Shown: in pieces, positions 1 to 11,973 of the stretch
How positions within the stretch are numbered: the stretch's first letter is position 1
How the letters are laid out: every line of letters starts with the position of its first letter
From: Episyrphus balteatus
Lineage: Eukaryota > Arthropoda > Insecta > Diptera > Syrphidae
DNA length: 64,000 nucleotides
Assembly: GCF_945859705.1 (NCBI RefSeq)
Contig: NC_079137.1
Location: 51,182,552 to 51,246,551 of the forward strand
Direction: 5' to 3'
Made by a program: the position numbers and the translations under genes
Notes under the pieces: generated by a model
The model's database searches: none
What the model was told of the DNA's origin: nothing
The model's input: the letters and a program-made list of their open reading frames with translations, nothing else

Positions 1-2953
1 TTTTTAACCCTTATATAACCTAGCAGAACCCAGAGACCAAACAGACATGACATATGAATCCTTAAGTTGTCTCTTCCTTATTTCCACCTTCAATTTGAAC
101 CAAAAAAACAGGATAAACGAAATAGAAAAAGAAATAACACATTACAGAAAAAATAGCTTATACATCGAAAATAATACTAAAAAAAAAAACAACCCGAAAA
201 TAAATAATTCTTGCAATCGAATGTGCCATTGTCAAACGGATTTGATTTATGTTCGTCCATTAGATTTCCTTTGGGATATTTGTGAGTGTAAATTGTTATC
301 CTCTGTTAAACTTTTTGTTTTTGGCTAACAAACACAAAAATACCCCCCAAAAAAATACAAATCTCCTAAAGCTTCAACGAACATTAAAAAAAAAAAACAA
401 GTCAACATTGTAAGAGCCATTTATTTTCCTCCGTTTTAACTTAATTACGTTATCGGTGGCTTTTGTGTTCGGACAAGATAAATCAGACACAAAGAAAAAT
501 GTTTAAATACCGTATGAGCTGGAGAGCTAGGACCTTTGAGTTATTACCACGTAGGGCATACAACAACACCCCAATGGGGAAAACTAACTCCATTTATCAT
601 ATTAATGCAACAGCGAAGAAATATAACTCTCCTATAGGACTCATATAGCTGTTGTATAGGGGTCTTGCTTTGCTTGGCAAATTTATAGGAACCTTGAGAA
701 CAAAGTAATTGTTTTTACCTTCACCACTACACTCTAACAAAATTAGGACTTGAAGGTAAGAAGGTAACCCCTGGCAACACATTTAAGAGATGACCTACTC
801 GAATTCAAGGAGTCAAGACGTGCATTATTATAATGGAGAAGCCTGTATAATCACTAATCGCATAAATTACAATCTACTCGTAACTATATCGCAATTAGAG
901 GCTTGCCACAACAAAATGATAGGTAAACCGTATATCATTTACAGTAACATCCTCAGAACATGTCATTAAAATTAAATTGAAATAGTTTGCATTTAAGTGG
1001 CAAGATTAGAAGGGAATTTACATATTAATTTGATTGGTTGGGTTGGATGGGTCTCAAGTAATAGTGGGTTAAAAAAAAGTCCACTGTTCATTCGTCAGAG
1101 TTTAAGAAATGGATGATGTAAAACATGAAAAATTTTGACAAATCTAATTATTAAGTTACTTTTTTTAATTGTATTTATAAATGGGCAGTTTTCAAAAACT
1201 TTATGTATGCTCCAAGTTGAATGGACTTCATGATAAGTCAGTTTGAAATTTCGACATGGTTGGCTTTAAATTTTTTTTTACTTTTTTTTTAGGCATCGTA
1301 CAGATATGATTGAAGCATCATAATAATGCTGAAATAAAAAGCTTTCAAATGATATTAATTTTATTATAGAATGTAATATAAAAAAAATAAATTTTGAGGT
1401 GATGGAAGAAAAAACAGTTTGATGTTTTCACTTTTTTACAAATATAAAATAAATTATTTTTATATCGTTTGCGCATTGTAAAAAGCTAAGTATGGTTTTA
1501 TTCTTTAGAATAAATTTTAATGGTATAATTTTTTGTAAGCTTTTTATATAAAAAATTGATATAATGAGAAAAGAAAAAAAGTGATTTTTTACAAACTTGT
1601 TTTCTTATGACGTTATCATGTAAAATTATCGTCCGTAAACCGACTTTAAAGATAACCACTTTTGTGTTGTTCATTTTTAGTGCCTATCAACTTATATTTC
1701 ATTTGACATCAGTTTTAACCTACAACCTTATAAGCGCTCGAACTAAAGCTAGGAGATATTTCTGGGGAAATGCGTAACACAATTTGACAACAGAGATTTT
1801 CAATTTCCAAAAGTTTTGAGCATTGAGCCATATAGTTTTTAATATAAATGTGAACTAATATACAAATTAATTACCTACAATTTGATAAAATATTCTAAAA
1901 CCTACCACCAACAATTATATGTATAGGGACCTTTTTAAAGTTCAATTCTAGAATATAAAGAGAACTCTCTACCAAACAAAACCAAAAACTGATAAATGCA
2001 AAAACCATGAAACGAGTTCTCTCTCTATCATTGTACGCAAAAAGTTTGCTAATTGAATTTTCATATGACACATAAGCTACCCCTAAGGCAAAAACTCGCG
2101 GAGTAGTGTATACATGCGAATATAGCTAGTTTCTATATTCCCAACTAAAGCTTTGTCTATACTCTTCATTGATATCACATAGTAGTGCTCTGTCAGTGCC
2201 AGATGATGTTCATATCCTGCCTTAGGCATTGCCAATTTGTATTTGGCAAAACTAATTTTAAAATTTATTCATTGCTCGCGAAAGTCATCAACTGCTACTC
2301 GAAAACGCCTTTTGTGACATTAAAAAAAAAAAAAAACCAAAAAAAAAATTTAAACCAAAAACTATGGAAAATCCATGAGATTTTTAGATTTTCCACCATT
2401 TTTATACTTTTTGTGTGTCTATGAATATGGTTAGGTATATAGGAATAGGAGTATGTAGTTGACACATCTATGAAAAGATCTCGCGAAAACAACCTTCAAG
2501 CTTGCATTTGTTTGAAGTTAGATTTTCAACTTTATCATTTTTTTTTTGTGGAAAATTTTGGAAATGTAATTGCGAATTTGTCCACCAGTTGGTCTAACAT
2601 GGTTTCGGCCATGTCGTTTTGCTAATTGGAAGCAAAGATATCCACGCAAAACCTAGATAGTTATTGAGTTCTAGTAAATGGCTCTATATGTTTCGCCAGC
2701 TGAAATGAAAAAATCCTTACAACTGGCATTCTGACAGGATACCTTACTAATGTCATAATTCAACCAATGAACCACAGCATGGTCACCGGAATCAAAAGTC
2801 AGACTTTTGCAGGAACTTGAAGTTAATTTTGGGATTTGGGGTTTGATTCTGGGTTTTGGATTTTAGGAATTTTTGCCGGCATCCTTCCACTCCAGGAACT
2901 CGTTTTTCCTGTGTTACCCTATTGACTGTTTACCTGTAAGAAGTCATCGTCAC
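1..2953. other. AT-rich DNA without recognised genes
   Basis: This stretch is AT-rich, with homopolymer runs and no open frame longer than about 90 codons. The open frames show low-complexity or compositionally random translations. I see no terminal inverted repeats, tRNA-like sequence or recognisable coding motif. It may be intronic or intergenic sequence. Confidence 0.6.
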
Positions 2954-3115
2954 TACACGGAGAGAAAAAAAGAGCACCTTCAAATGGTGCCCAACTCAAA
3001 TCCCACTCTCTTAAAACAATACGAATTCCGCTTAAAATAAGTGGAATCCGCTTAAAATAAATGGAATCCACTTAACCCTGGATGGTTATCCTTATTTAAC
3101 ACACACTAAGGTTAT

Positions 3116-3136
3116 GCTTCGTCGAATCGACGAAGC
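3116..3136. repeat. piggyBac subterminal palindrome, left
   Basis: A 21-bp inverted repeat has 10-bp arms GCTTCGTCGA and TCGACGAAGC around one A. The same TTCGTCGA-N-TCGACGAA palindrome occurs at the other end of the element (5474-5490). A looser version (TTCGTC, 5-nt loop, GACGAA) lies at 5305-5321, upstream of the transposase start. Matching subterminal palindromes at both ends are a plausible transposase-binding site; this is inferred from position only. Confidence 0.75.
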
Positions 3137-3434
3137 CCACTTTAAAACCTGCGTACTCCGGACTTTGACTTACCTTTGACCTGAAATTTTTAAATAGGAC
3201 ACTTAGGCATATTTCAAAAAGTATAAACTAAATTTATTTCAGATATCGACTTTTTTTGGGCTTAAAATTAAAATTAAATTATATCACTTCATTTTGTTAC
3301 ATTAACAGCCATTGGTTTAAAAAAAAATAAAAAAAAAAACAATAAATTAAAAGCACCTTCAAAATTATTACATAAATAAATAGTATATATCCATATCAAC
3401 TAAATAAACAAAAAAAAATAAATAAAAAAAAATT

Positions 3435-5205
3435 TTATATACAAGAGGCACAGACTTCAACTTTGTGCTCACCACAGATGCTTTTTTTGCACTTATAACA
3501 GGACGACTTCGTCATTCGTCTCTTTGAATATGGACAAAATCCGCAAATTTGTCTCTTTTTTTCCCGTTTTGGTTCTTCTAAAATATTTTGTTCTTTTTTC
3601 TTATTTTCAGCCAAAACATTTTCAATTTTAGTTCTTGAGTTAGATGTAAGAGTAGGCGCTTCAAGTCTCCGTGTAATATAATGCTCAACAAGATCGCAAT
3701 GTAATTTTTTCATAAAATCCCGTCTATTCAAGGGTTTTTGTTTGCTGTCAAACATGTTATGAGTGTAAATGACATAACTATTTATGAAAGCCATGTTTAA
3801 CATCCCATAAAACTGACACATAGGCCATCGGTTAGTCTTTCGAGAGCAACTCATCACACTGCACATTTGATCAAATGTGTCAACACCTCCCTTCGTTTGA
3901 TTATAAAACTCTACCATATGAGGCTTTTTTGACGTAGGGTTTATAGTGCCTTCTTCATTGCAAGATGACAGCAAAAAAATAATTTTCGATGGTTTTGGCT
4001 TGTATGAGACCAGAGTCAATTCCTTGTCGTAACAAAACGCAGAAGTTTGGCATTTCCGCCCTTTTTGATTCCTCATTTCATTGGGAATTTCTCTTTTGTT
4101 GCTTCGTAAGGTTCCAACTATTGTCAATTTATATGGCTCTAATAAAAGCGATTTTGCCAGATTTACAGAGGTAAACCAATTATCCATAGTTATATTTCTA
4201 TTTGAGCCATGAATTGTTTTTGTTAGTTCCTTTACATAAAACTCACCAAGAGGCAGATCGCCAGTGTTTGAACCCTTTCCTAAGTAAGGCATTGCGTCCA
4301 CCATATATTTTGTGCCACTGTCACACATCATTATTGTTTTCAAACCGTATTTTGCGGGCTTATTAGGAATGTACATCCTGAAGGAACATTTTCCACGAAA
4401 AGCTAAAAGCTGCTCATCAATTGTCAAATAGAAACCAGGAGTGTAGTTTTGTCGACATTTTTGAATAAACATATCCCATATTTTCCTTACCTATTGGAGA
4501 AAATTTATCGTTACAAATTCGAAGACGGACAGCTTTATCATCGAAACGTAAGCAGGATAAAAGGAACTTGAATCTTGCTTTGGTCATTGTCGAAACGTAG
4601 CGCGATCCACTATAGCTGCAGTCAAATAGTTCGTCGGAAGTGAGGTGGTTACTCTTAGAAACTGCTGTCAAGCATAAAACACCAACCAAGGCTTTTATCT
4701 CATCTAAATCGGTTTCGCGTGTTTGCGCTGTGCTACTGACCAAATCTTTTTTTCGTACATTGATTTCAGCATTTGTCCATTCCACTACTTCACTAAAAAT
4801 GTCATCCGTTATAAATAATTGAAAACACTTCAGAGGTTCAGTTATGTTTTTACATTCGCGTGTTGGACCCCGAGCCTGGTGCACTACATTCATACCATAT
4901 CTATGACTTTTACCTTTTTTTGAGGACCACTTGTGTTTATTTTTCCCACGAAGAACAGTTTTGGTAAATTCTATTATACCAATTTTTTTCCTTAGTAAGT
5001 TCAGGGGAATATTATCTTCGTCGTCAGAATCAAAAATATCCTCCTCCTCCTCCTCCGAGGTGCCTTCAGAGTCGTGTTCTTCTTCATCCTCCATATCAAC
5101 ATTTTCTTCATTTACCGTACTTCCAAAATCTTCGCCATCGGACCCACAGTCTTCGCATAACTCAAGAAATTTTTCAATATCTTCAACTAGTTGACTGGAA
5201 CTCAT
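3435..5205 (-). pseudogene. piggyBac-like transposase, one frameshift
   Basis: This encodes a DDE/D cut-and-paste transposase that excises and inserts DNA at TTAA. The likely start is the ATG at 5205 (MSSSQLVEDIEKF); the open frame upstream is a low-complexity Phe-rich run in the leader. The N-terminal half has an acidic tract (EEEEEDIFDSDDED). The C-terminal half, open from 4472, has the family hallmarks: YLTIDEQLLAFRGKCSF, the Asp of MMCDSGT, the Asp of MDNWF, and the Asp of KGGVDTFDQM. It ends in a Cys-rich domain of CxxC pairs (about 3435-3560). The halves are in different frames and meet near 4480-4490, around a GGTAAGG that reads as a small insertion. Joined length would be about 590 residues, normal for the family. 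Apart from the frameshift it looks well preserved. Confidence 0.93.
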
Positions 5206-5473
5206 TTTATACTTCTGTAACCAAAACAACACAAAAAAAAAACAAAAAGTAACAAAAATACTAAAAAAAACACAAAAAGAAAAAAAATCACACAAAAGTT
5301 ATCCTTCGTCTTTTCGACGAACATACCTGTAAAAAATAAAATATTTCTGGCGACCGCAGAAAAGCATACCTACGTCCGTTCACTTGTAGAGAACACAGCC
5401 AACTGACGTTGTAAGAAAGAAGAATAAAAAAGGTTGAACAGTTTAAGAGAAATCATGAAAACTAAAAGAGGTG

Positions 5474-5490
5474 TTCGTCGATTCGACGAA
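5474..5490. repeat. piggyBac subterminal palindrome, right
   Basis: The arms TTCGTCGA and TCGACGAA flank a single T, directly internal to the right terminal repeat. It matches the left subterminal palindrome at 3116-3136. Confidence 0.75.
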
Positions 5491-5769
5491 GGATAACCGT
5501 CCAGGGTTAAAATAAGAGAAATGAGAAAAAACGAGTACCTTCAAATTATGCCCACCTCAAAACCCACCCTCATAAACAATTTCCGCTTAAAATAAGCGGA
5601 ATCCACCTAAAATAATAAAAGTCGAATCCGCTTAAATTCTGTGTGAACTTCATTTCATTTTAATATGATATTTTATCTTAAAAAAACAAAAACAAAATAA
5701 AAATTTAAAAATTATCGTCAGACTTCAGCTGTATTTGCAGTTTTTATCATACTCATTTCCAACAGTGTG

Positions 5770-5837
5770 ATAGACTGATGGTAAACCTCTCGCCTATTGA
5801 CCCAACAGTTCTTGGATCGATCCTTAGTGGTTGGCAG
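5770..5837 (+). other. tRNA-like core of TIR element copy 1
   Basis: The segment reads like the D-arm to T-arm of a tRNA: TGATGGTAAACC, then TTGACCCAACAG, then a box-B-like GGATCGATCC. It aligns well, almost without gaps, with the tRNA-like segment on the minus strand of copy 3 (62817-62880). No complete cloverleaf is apparent, so it is a decayed or SINE-like tRNA relic, not a tRNA gene. Confidence 0.55.
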
Positions 5838-6283
5838 TTTTTTTTTTTTATTAAAATGTGTTCACATAAAAATAAGATGATTTTCAGCTTAAATCAAGTG
5901 GATTCCTTTTCAATTTGTTCAAGACGGAAGTTAACTTAGCATAAAACCATGCAAAAATACGCTTAATTTATTACGAAATCCACTGTTTTTAAGTGGCCTT
6001 TTTTCTAAGTGTAAGAACAACCAATGCGATTCAAGCAAGCATTGTTGATGTGTTACTTACCTATTCAGAAACGAAATAACATCATTTGTTTATTTTTGTT
6101 TTGTTTTCTACTTTTATAATTCACAGGAAAGTTATTTAGCAGAAGTAACAATTTATCAGTTTGAATAGGTGATTAGGTAAAAAATCATGGTTTTTCTTAA
6201 ATTTACTTTTTTAATTGAAATGATATTAAACCTAAACCTAATCTATAGCACTTGTCTTCAAAATTTAATTTTTTTTTTTCTGC

Positions 6284-7040
6284 CGAGACTATGATATACT
6301 TTTCTATAGGTTTTTGATGTGCTGAACTCGAATCTGAAGTCAGAAATATCCTTTCAGCTCCCGTTTTTGAAATATTACTGTTAGAAAGTTCCAAAAAATA
6401 GTTTTTTGACTTATTTTGGAGTTTACAAGATTTCCCCCACATGAACCAAAATAAACGTTTCTGAAGGTTTTCCGTGTGTTGAACTCGAATCTGAAGTCAA
6501 AAATATCCTATCAGCTAACGTTTTGGAAATATTACCGTTAGAAATTGCAAAAAAAACGTTTTTTTTACCACTTTTGATGTTATGCCTTTATTTGAAGAAT
6601 TTTTTTTAAATAAATCATAACAGTTTCTATAAGAACTATTTTCCTTCTTTCAAGACCTGGTTAAATCTTTGCAATATTTTTTTTTACTGACAGAGATTAT
6701 CTTAAAATGAACTAAGTGTGTTTTTATCAAGAAGGAGATGAAAACGTGATATATGTTTGATACATTGCAATAAGCCAAAAAACTTACGATATCTCGAACA
6801 ATAAAAAAGATGTCGAAAAGATTTAAAAAGATCTTGAAAGAAGGAATATAGTTCTTACAGAAACCGTTATAACTTATATTAAAAAAAAATGTCTTCACAT
6901 AAAAGCATAACCTCAAAAATCGTTTTTTTTTACATATTCTAACGGTAATATTTCAAAAAACGGGAGCTGATAGGATATTTCTGACTTCAGATTCGAATTC
7001 AGCACACCGAAAACCTATAGAAAAGTATATCATAGTCTCG
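6284..7040. repeat. Large foldback repeat
   Basis: The segment 6284-6390 (cgagactatgatatacttt onward) recurs inverted at 6930-7040, including the motif GAATCTGAAGTCAGAAATAT and the AACGGTAATATTTC block. A third, direct copy of the inner part lies at 6465-6545. The inner arms also pair: TTCTATAAGAACTATTTTCC near 6627 against the inverted version near 6845. The loop is about 6661-6827. No coding content. It is probably a foldback transposon or an inverted duplication. Confidence 0.8.
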
Positions 7041-7084
7041 ACACCAAAAACCTTGTAGACCTGTGTAATAGGGTGCTTCTAAAA

Positions 7085-7715
7085 ATCAATTTTCGAAATT
7101 TTAATGGGACACCCTTTCATTTTGTTCTTCCTGCCTTAAATATAAATTGGTTAAAATTTGGTCCAGTTTAAACACGTTCTAGGGGTCGCTACCACAATTC
7201 AAAGTTTTGAAAAATACACCAAATTCTGTTTTTTTCTCAGAAAATTTTAAAATTTGTAATCAGAATTAAGTACTTTATATTAAATCTCTAACTGTTTTGA
7301 AAGAAATTTTGATAAAAATTCAGCGAATAAAAATTAAGTTTAATTTTGAATATTTTTGAATTTGACATTTTTTTTTTTGTTATTCTGTAAAATAGCTAAC
7401 TGAGTGATCTTTCTTTATTGAAAAATTCAATGATTTTATCTGATTGTTTATGAGCCTAATATCTTTATTCGACAGACAGTTAACTGACTGTTTATTAGAA
7501 GATTGAAAAATCGGGTCTTAAGCGTACTTTGTACTGTAACAAAAAAAATTTTGTTGAAATTGATCTTTTTTTTTTTAGTTAAATCTTTAGTGAATGGTAG
7601 CGACCCCTAAATTTTAATATTAAAATCGGAAAAAAATACCATATACTATGCTTATATGGTAGAACATAATGCAGGGGTGTCCGATTAAAAAATCGAAAAA
7701 AAAGATTTTTTCGAC
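7085..7715. repeat. Inverted-repeat element with GGACACCC ends
   Basis: The block AATTTTAATGGGACACCC (near 7097-7114) is matched by an inverted GGGGTGTCCGATTAAAAAAT near 7674-7693. Inside, AGGGGTCGCTACCA (7191-7204) is perfectly inverted at 7595-7608. The interior is AT-rich with no open frame. This is consistent with a decayed MITE or foldback element of about 0.6 kb. Exact ends and target duplication are not clear. Confidence 0.6.
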
Positions 7716-10700
7716 CATATTTAGTTTATATTAAATCAATTCCTTGAAGCCTGTTTACTTTAAAAGTCTAAAAGTTACCAATTTATAAGATTTTATCGAG
7801 TTTTAAAATCTTGCTTTTAACTAAAAAAGTCAAAAATTTAGTCAAAAATAATTTTTAAAATTTTTTAACCATCTTAACTTGACAGAAAATTTAATTTGCT
7901 ATGAAAAGTTACTTTGAACCATTTCAAAGTTAGGCTTAGTTTTCGGGTTAAATCAAAAAAACTGAAAACCGACCAGTGTTGCCGTTTTCTTAGAAATGCA
8001 CCAATGGATTTAGTAGCACTTTTGGCTGGAGTATTCTTTTATTCCAAGGAATCATAATCAGCAATAAAAACTCTTGAACGAATTTGTTCCATTCAAAAGG
8101 GTCTATTCAATAGACTATATTATTATTATTTCTTTTTTAATAAGGTCAAACATAAATAAAAATCAACATTCAATATCAAACTATCAAACATAAAATTCTT
8201 TTCAAAAATAAACTAACTCATTTCACAAAGAAAAGACAAAACAATAATAAATTATTCTATTTAATCTTCTCAAATATACCTTAAAGCTATTATTTGGCGC
8301 TTTTGTTAATATATTCTCCTTTGCACTATGTACATTCACTTATTTTTCGTTGGTTGAATATTTTTTTTTTTTTGTTTCAAGTCAACTTAACAAAACAAAA
8401 TCATCTACAAAAAAATAGCTGCAAGCAAAACTGTTGACTCTTCACTCTGTGTTACAACATCGAACAAAAAAAATCCGTACAATGCAATTTTTCATTTGCC
8501 AAGACCAAACATCAATGTTTTCTATTTTTTTTGTGTTTTTCTTTTTGTTTTAAGTAAAAAATCATTTGTAGATATTAATTGCTTTTGGCGAGAGAAAATA
8601 AAAAATCAACAACAAATTAAAACTTGGAAAGATAGATGAGAAAAGTTTTTTTTTTTTTATTTATTTTTTTTAAATCCTTCGGCATTATTGAGGGGAGATG
8701 TTTTTTGTGAGGGTATGTATAAAAACACGGTTTTTGATTTAGTTTTTTGTTGTTGTTCTCAGCATTCTTATATTGATATTGATCCGTTGTGCAATTTGAA
8801 GAGATTTCTGGGAATAATAATCTGGTTATTGATAGATTTTGTTCAAAAGCATTTTTGTATTTTATAAACAAAACATGAAAACATATGAATATTTGTGTGT
8901 TTGTGTCTCCCAGCACTCTAGAAATGTATTAAAAATTGTTTGATTATTGGTGGAAGGAAAGGACTCATGTGGATATTTTGACAATGATAAGGAATTAACT
9001 TCACAGTTTCTTAGCATAACTAAAAGATAAAAATAAGTGACATTCTTCATAAGAAGTTCATATAAAATAAAATAGTAAGAAATTAAGAAAAAAACACTTT
9101 TGAAAAATTGTTGTCGAATATTCTCTTCATCATTAGTGCTTATCAGCTTTTCATAAAGTGCATAAATCTACTAGGTACCTACTAAGAATTAAGATTTTTT
9201 TTGGGGCTGCTCATTTTACTCATTTTACTTTCAATGTGTATTGGAGATGTCAGTACTTTTGTAGGATTTTTACATTTTCCGCATCGAAGTTTGAAAAATT
9301 TTTTTTTTTGAAAGTGCTAGCTTTTTCATGTATAGGTACCTATCTTGTAAGCCTTGAACTATATTAGGAAATTGATAACAGTGGCTTTCAACCAAAGTAA
9401 ACACTCATTACCACAGTTTTTTTTTTTCTAACGCGTTTTAAACTCAGGGTTAAGTTTTTTGTGGTTATTTTTTCAAACATACTTTGTATTCGGGCTATAT
9501 GTATACCGGTACCTGAAATTTGAGTTAAAGTGCAAGAAACTCTAACTTTTCTGGGTCACCTCAGATTCTAAAATTAAATGAAACAAAACATTTAAAGAAA
9601 CCGGATTTTTAAAGAAAATTTTTGACAAAAAAGATTTTCATACTCAAAGAAAAATTCAAAGTCAAAATTCAAAGAAAAATTCAAAGTCAATCTTTCAAAG
9701 TAGTAAGTATGATTCCTGGCAAAAAAAAAACAATATGCGTGTTTTTTTTTTTTTTTTTTTGTAACTCACACATAGTTCAGTGAAATTTTTGTACGATAAA
9801 GAACAGCAAAAGATTGCTAAAGATAATAGTCCGGTCAAATTAAACTAATATATGGGGGTGAGGTTACATAAATTCCCAGCAAGCTGAAAATTGGTAGGAT
9901 TGTTGGAAACACCATCATAAATTTAATTTAAAAAGTCCTCATCGATCCGAGACGTGGAAAAAAATTTACTTGGGGCCAAAGGTCACAAAAACTGGTTTTT
10001 CACGATTTACAGCAAAACGGTAAGTTTTATCAAAAAATTTTCAATGCAAGAATTGTAGACCAGATTATTATATATAAAAATAGCCAGGACACTTTTTTTC
10101 CTAAGACCAACCGTTTCTTAGGTATAACGATTCAAAAAGTTGAAGTTGAGTTGTAATCGTCATAATCAGGCCTATTCTGTAAAAAAAAACTCCCAAATGA
10201 AAAGTTCCTTAAATTAATTTCATTATTTTTTAGCTTAAATTTCGTTCTTCAATGGTTAAGAATATGGGGAAAGCAAAAAAAAAAAAAAAAAAGAAATTTT
10301 TTTTCCGATTGGGGCCCTTCTCCCGAAACCATTTCCCTGGTAATTTTTGTTTAGAATAGGTCCGAATATAATACAGGGTGTCCGATAGAGAATAGACAAC
10401 CCTAAAACGGCTGATAGCTAAACTTATGCCTGTTCTAAAAACAGATAAAAAAAGTTCTATAGCAACCAGTTCATAAAATATTGGCTTTTTTCGTTCAGTG
10501 TATTTTAAATTTTATCATCTTATTTTTTCGTTCACTACATTCACGAATGAATGAATTTTATTTATTTCTTTTTTTATAATTTTCTACAATAACTGGATGA
10601 GTACATAAAAATTTAAAAAAAATTTATAGCTATAACACATTTTCCTTAAAAAAAATCTGAAATCTGTTTTTCGATGCAAAATGTAAAAAAATTATTTTAT

Positions 10701-11127
10701 GAAAAATTTTAAACACCTGTTGTATAAAATAAATCTATAGAAACCTAATACAAAATTTTAACTCTTTTTGTTACTTTTCGAGTTTATGTCTACAACTTAA
10801 GAAGCAAGCCGGGTTTGAAATTTTGTTATTCCTCAGTAATTTTAACTGAAAATTAAATTAAATACTGCTCAAAATAAAAAAAATAAAAATAGAGAACAAA
10901 TCAAATATTTTTTCTAAAAAGCTTATTTTTATTTATATTGTAGAGATATTGAAAGAGTTGAAAATTATTTTGATAAGGTTGTAATTAAATTGAAGTTGGT
11001 ATATATTTTGTATTAGTTTTGCACTGTCGAATAGAAAAGAAAACCTAAAATTGAAAAAAAAAAAAACAAAATCCAGACAAATTTCGAAAATTTTGTAGGT
11101 TCTAAATGATTTCTTGGATGGCTGTTA
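7716..11127. other. AT-rich DNA, no recognised gene
   Basis: Long poly-T/poly-A tracts (for example near 8650, 9310 and 9740) and short local repeats such as tandem AAATTCAAAGTC-like units at 9650-9700. A block near 9830-10380 is less degenerate. It is followed at 10374 by an ACAGGGTGTCCGATAG-type motif that looks like a transposon end, but I found no partner end. No coding motifs. Confidence 0.5.
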
Positions 11128-11973
11128 GGGTAAAAGCGGGTGAGATGGCATACCTTTTTTGTTTTTGTCATATTTTTCAAAGTAAACCACATTTCATATT
11201 TCTAACAATGCAAAAATGTTCTATATTCAATATCCAACGTATCGTTTGTTTTACAGAATTTTATATTTTAAATTTATATTTTTAAATTAATATAGAAAAA
11301 AAGTTTAAAAAAAACCATCTCCCCCTATAGGGTGGGTGAGATGGCGCATGAGTTTGTTTTAGGTTTCTATAGCCAAATTCATTGCAAAAATGGTTGAACG
11401 ATGTGAAGGAGTCAAGCACCAATGCATGCTGTATAATAGATAGCAACTAGTCGTCTTTTTTATAAAATTTGAACTTGGCTTAATTACTTAAAAAAATATT
11501 TTGAGGGTGATATGGCACATGCTAAAACTATACTCAATTAAAAAATTCTAGTAGGGAATGCGCCATTTCACCCTCAAAAAACTGCGCCATCTCACCTTTT
11601 TGTGCATAACTTATATTCGTAAGCACCCATAAAAAGCAGATAGAACTAGAGCTCAGATTTCACACGCAATGCATAACTTATACTTTCTTGTATGTATTGG
11701 TGTATCAAGGGCATCTAAGATCCCAACAACTCACAAAATATCGGAACAAAAAAAAAGGGAGAAAAAAAAATTCGAAAAAAATCATCACATGATTTGCTTT
11801 GAAATTTTTTTTTATTTTTTGTATCACAGGTAAAGAGACGATTACTGGCTACTTCGATTTAAAATATTTAAAGAAACCTAAAAATATTTTTCGTACATTT
11901 TTAGAGCAATAAATGTAAAAGATATTTAAAGTGCGCCATCTCACCCGCCGCGCCATATCACCCGCTTTTACCC
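11128..11973. mobile_element. TA-flanked MITE with GGGTAAAAGCGGGTGA ends
   Basis: The left end GGGTAAAAGCGGGTGAGATG (11128) is matched by the inverted right end, which finishes CACCCGCTTTTACCC at 11973. Both are bordered by TA. Inside, the motif GGTGAGATGGCGCA is repeated in both orientations near 11335, 11505, 11560, 11585 and 11930, as subterminal copies of the TIR. At 846 bp with no transposase, it is a non-autonomous element of the Tc1/mariner/pogo type by its TA duplication. Confidence 0.85.

Larger units (their letters stand above)
3072..5510 (-). mobile_element. piggyBac-family transposon with TTAA target duplication
   Basis: The element body is 3076-5506 (2431 bp). Its ends are the 16-bp inverted repeat CCCTGGAYGGTTATCC (3076-3091 and, inverted, 5491-5506; one mismatch). 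Both sides are bordered by TTAA (3072-3075 and 5507-5510), the hallmark target duplication of piggyBac elements. The transposase is on the minus strand and has one frameshift, so this copy is probably not autonomous. The insertion lies inside copy 1 of the tRNA-cored TIR family, so it is younger than that element. Confidence 0.95.
2956..6011. mobile_element. TA-flanked TIR element with tRNA-like core (copy 1), split by piggyBac
   Basis: The left end CACGGAGAGAAAAAAAG (from 2956) and the right end GGCCTTTTTTCTAAGTG (to 6011) are imperfect inverted repeats, both bordered by TA (2954-2955 and 6012-6013). Subtracting the piggyBac insertion and its duplicated TTAA leaves about 621 bp. Both halves carry short motifs of the type CTTAAAATAAGYGGAATC in both orientations. 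A tRNA-like segment lies at 5770-5837. Two further elements, at 60668-61098 and 62609-63041, share the ends, the TA flanks and the tRNA-like core. No protein is encoded, so the element is presumably non-autonomous. The TA duplication suggests a Tc1/mariner-pogo type transposase acting in trans; this is inference. Confidence 0.7.

Noticed and set aside
4417..5295. Longer N-terminus of the piggyBac transposase starting at 5295
   Set aside because: The extra 30 residues are a Phe-rich low-complexity run encoded by A/T tracts in the leader. The ATG at 5205 fits the usual piggyBac N-terminus better.
10370..10520. Possible transposon end ACAGGGTGTCCGATAG
   Set aside because: It resembles a TIR, but no inverted partner or target duplication was found nearby.
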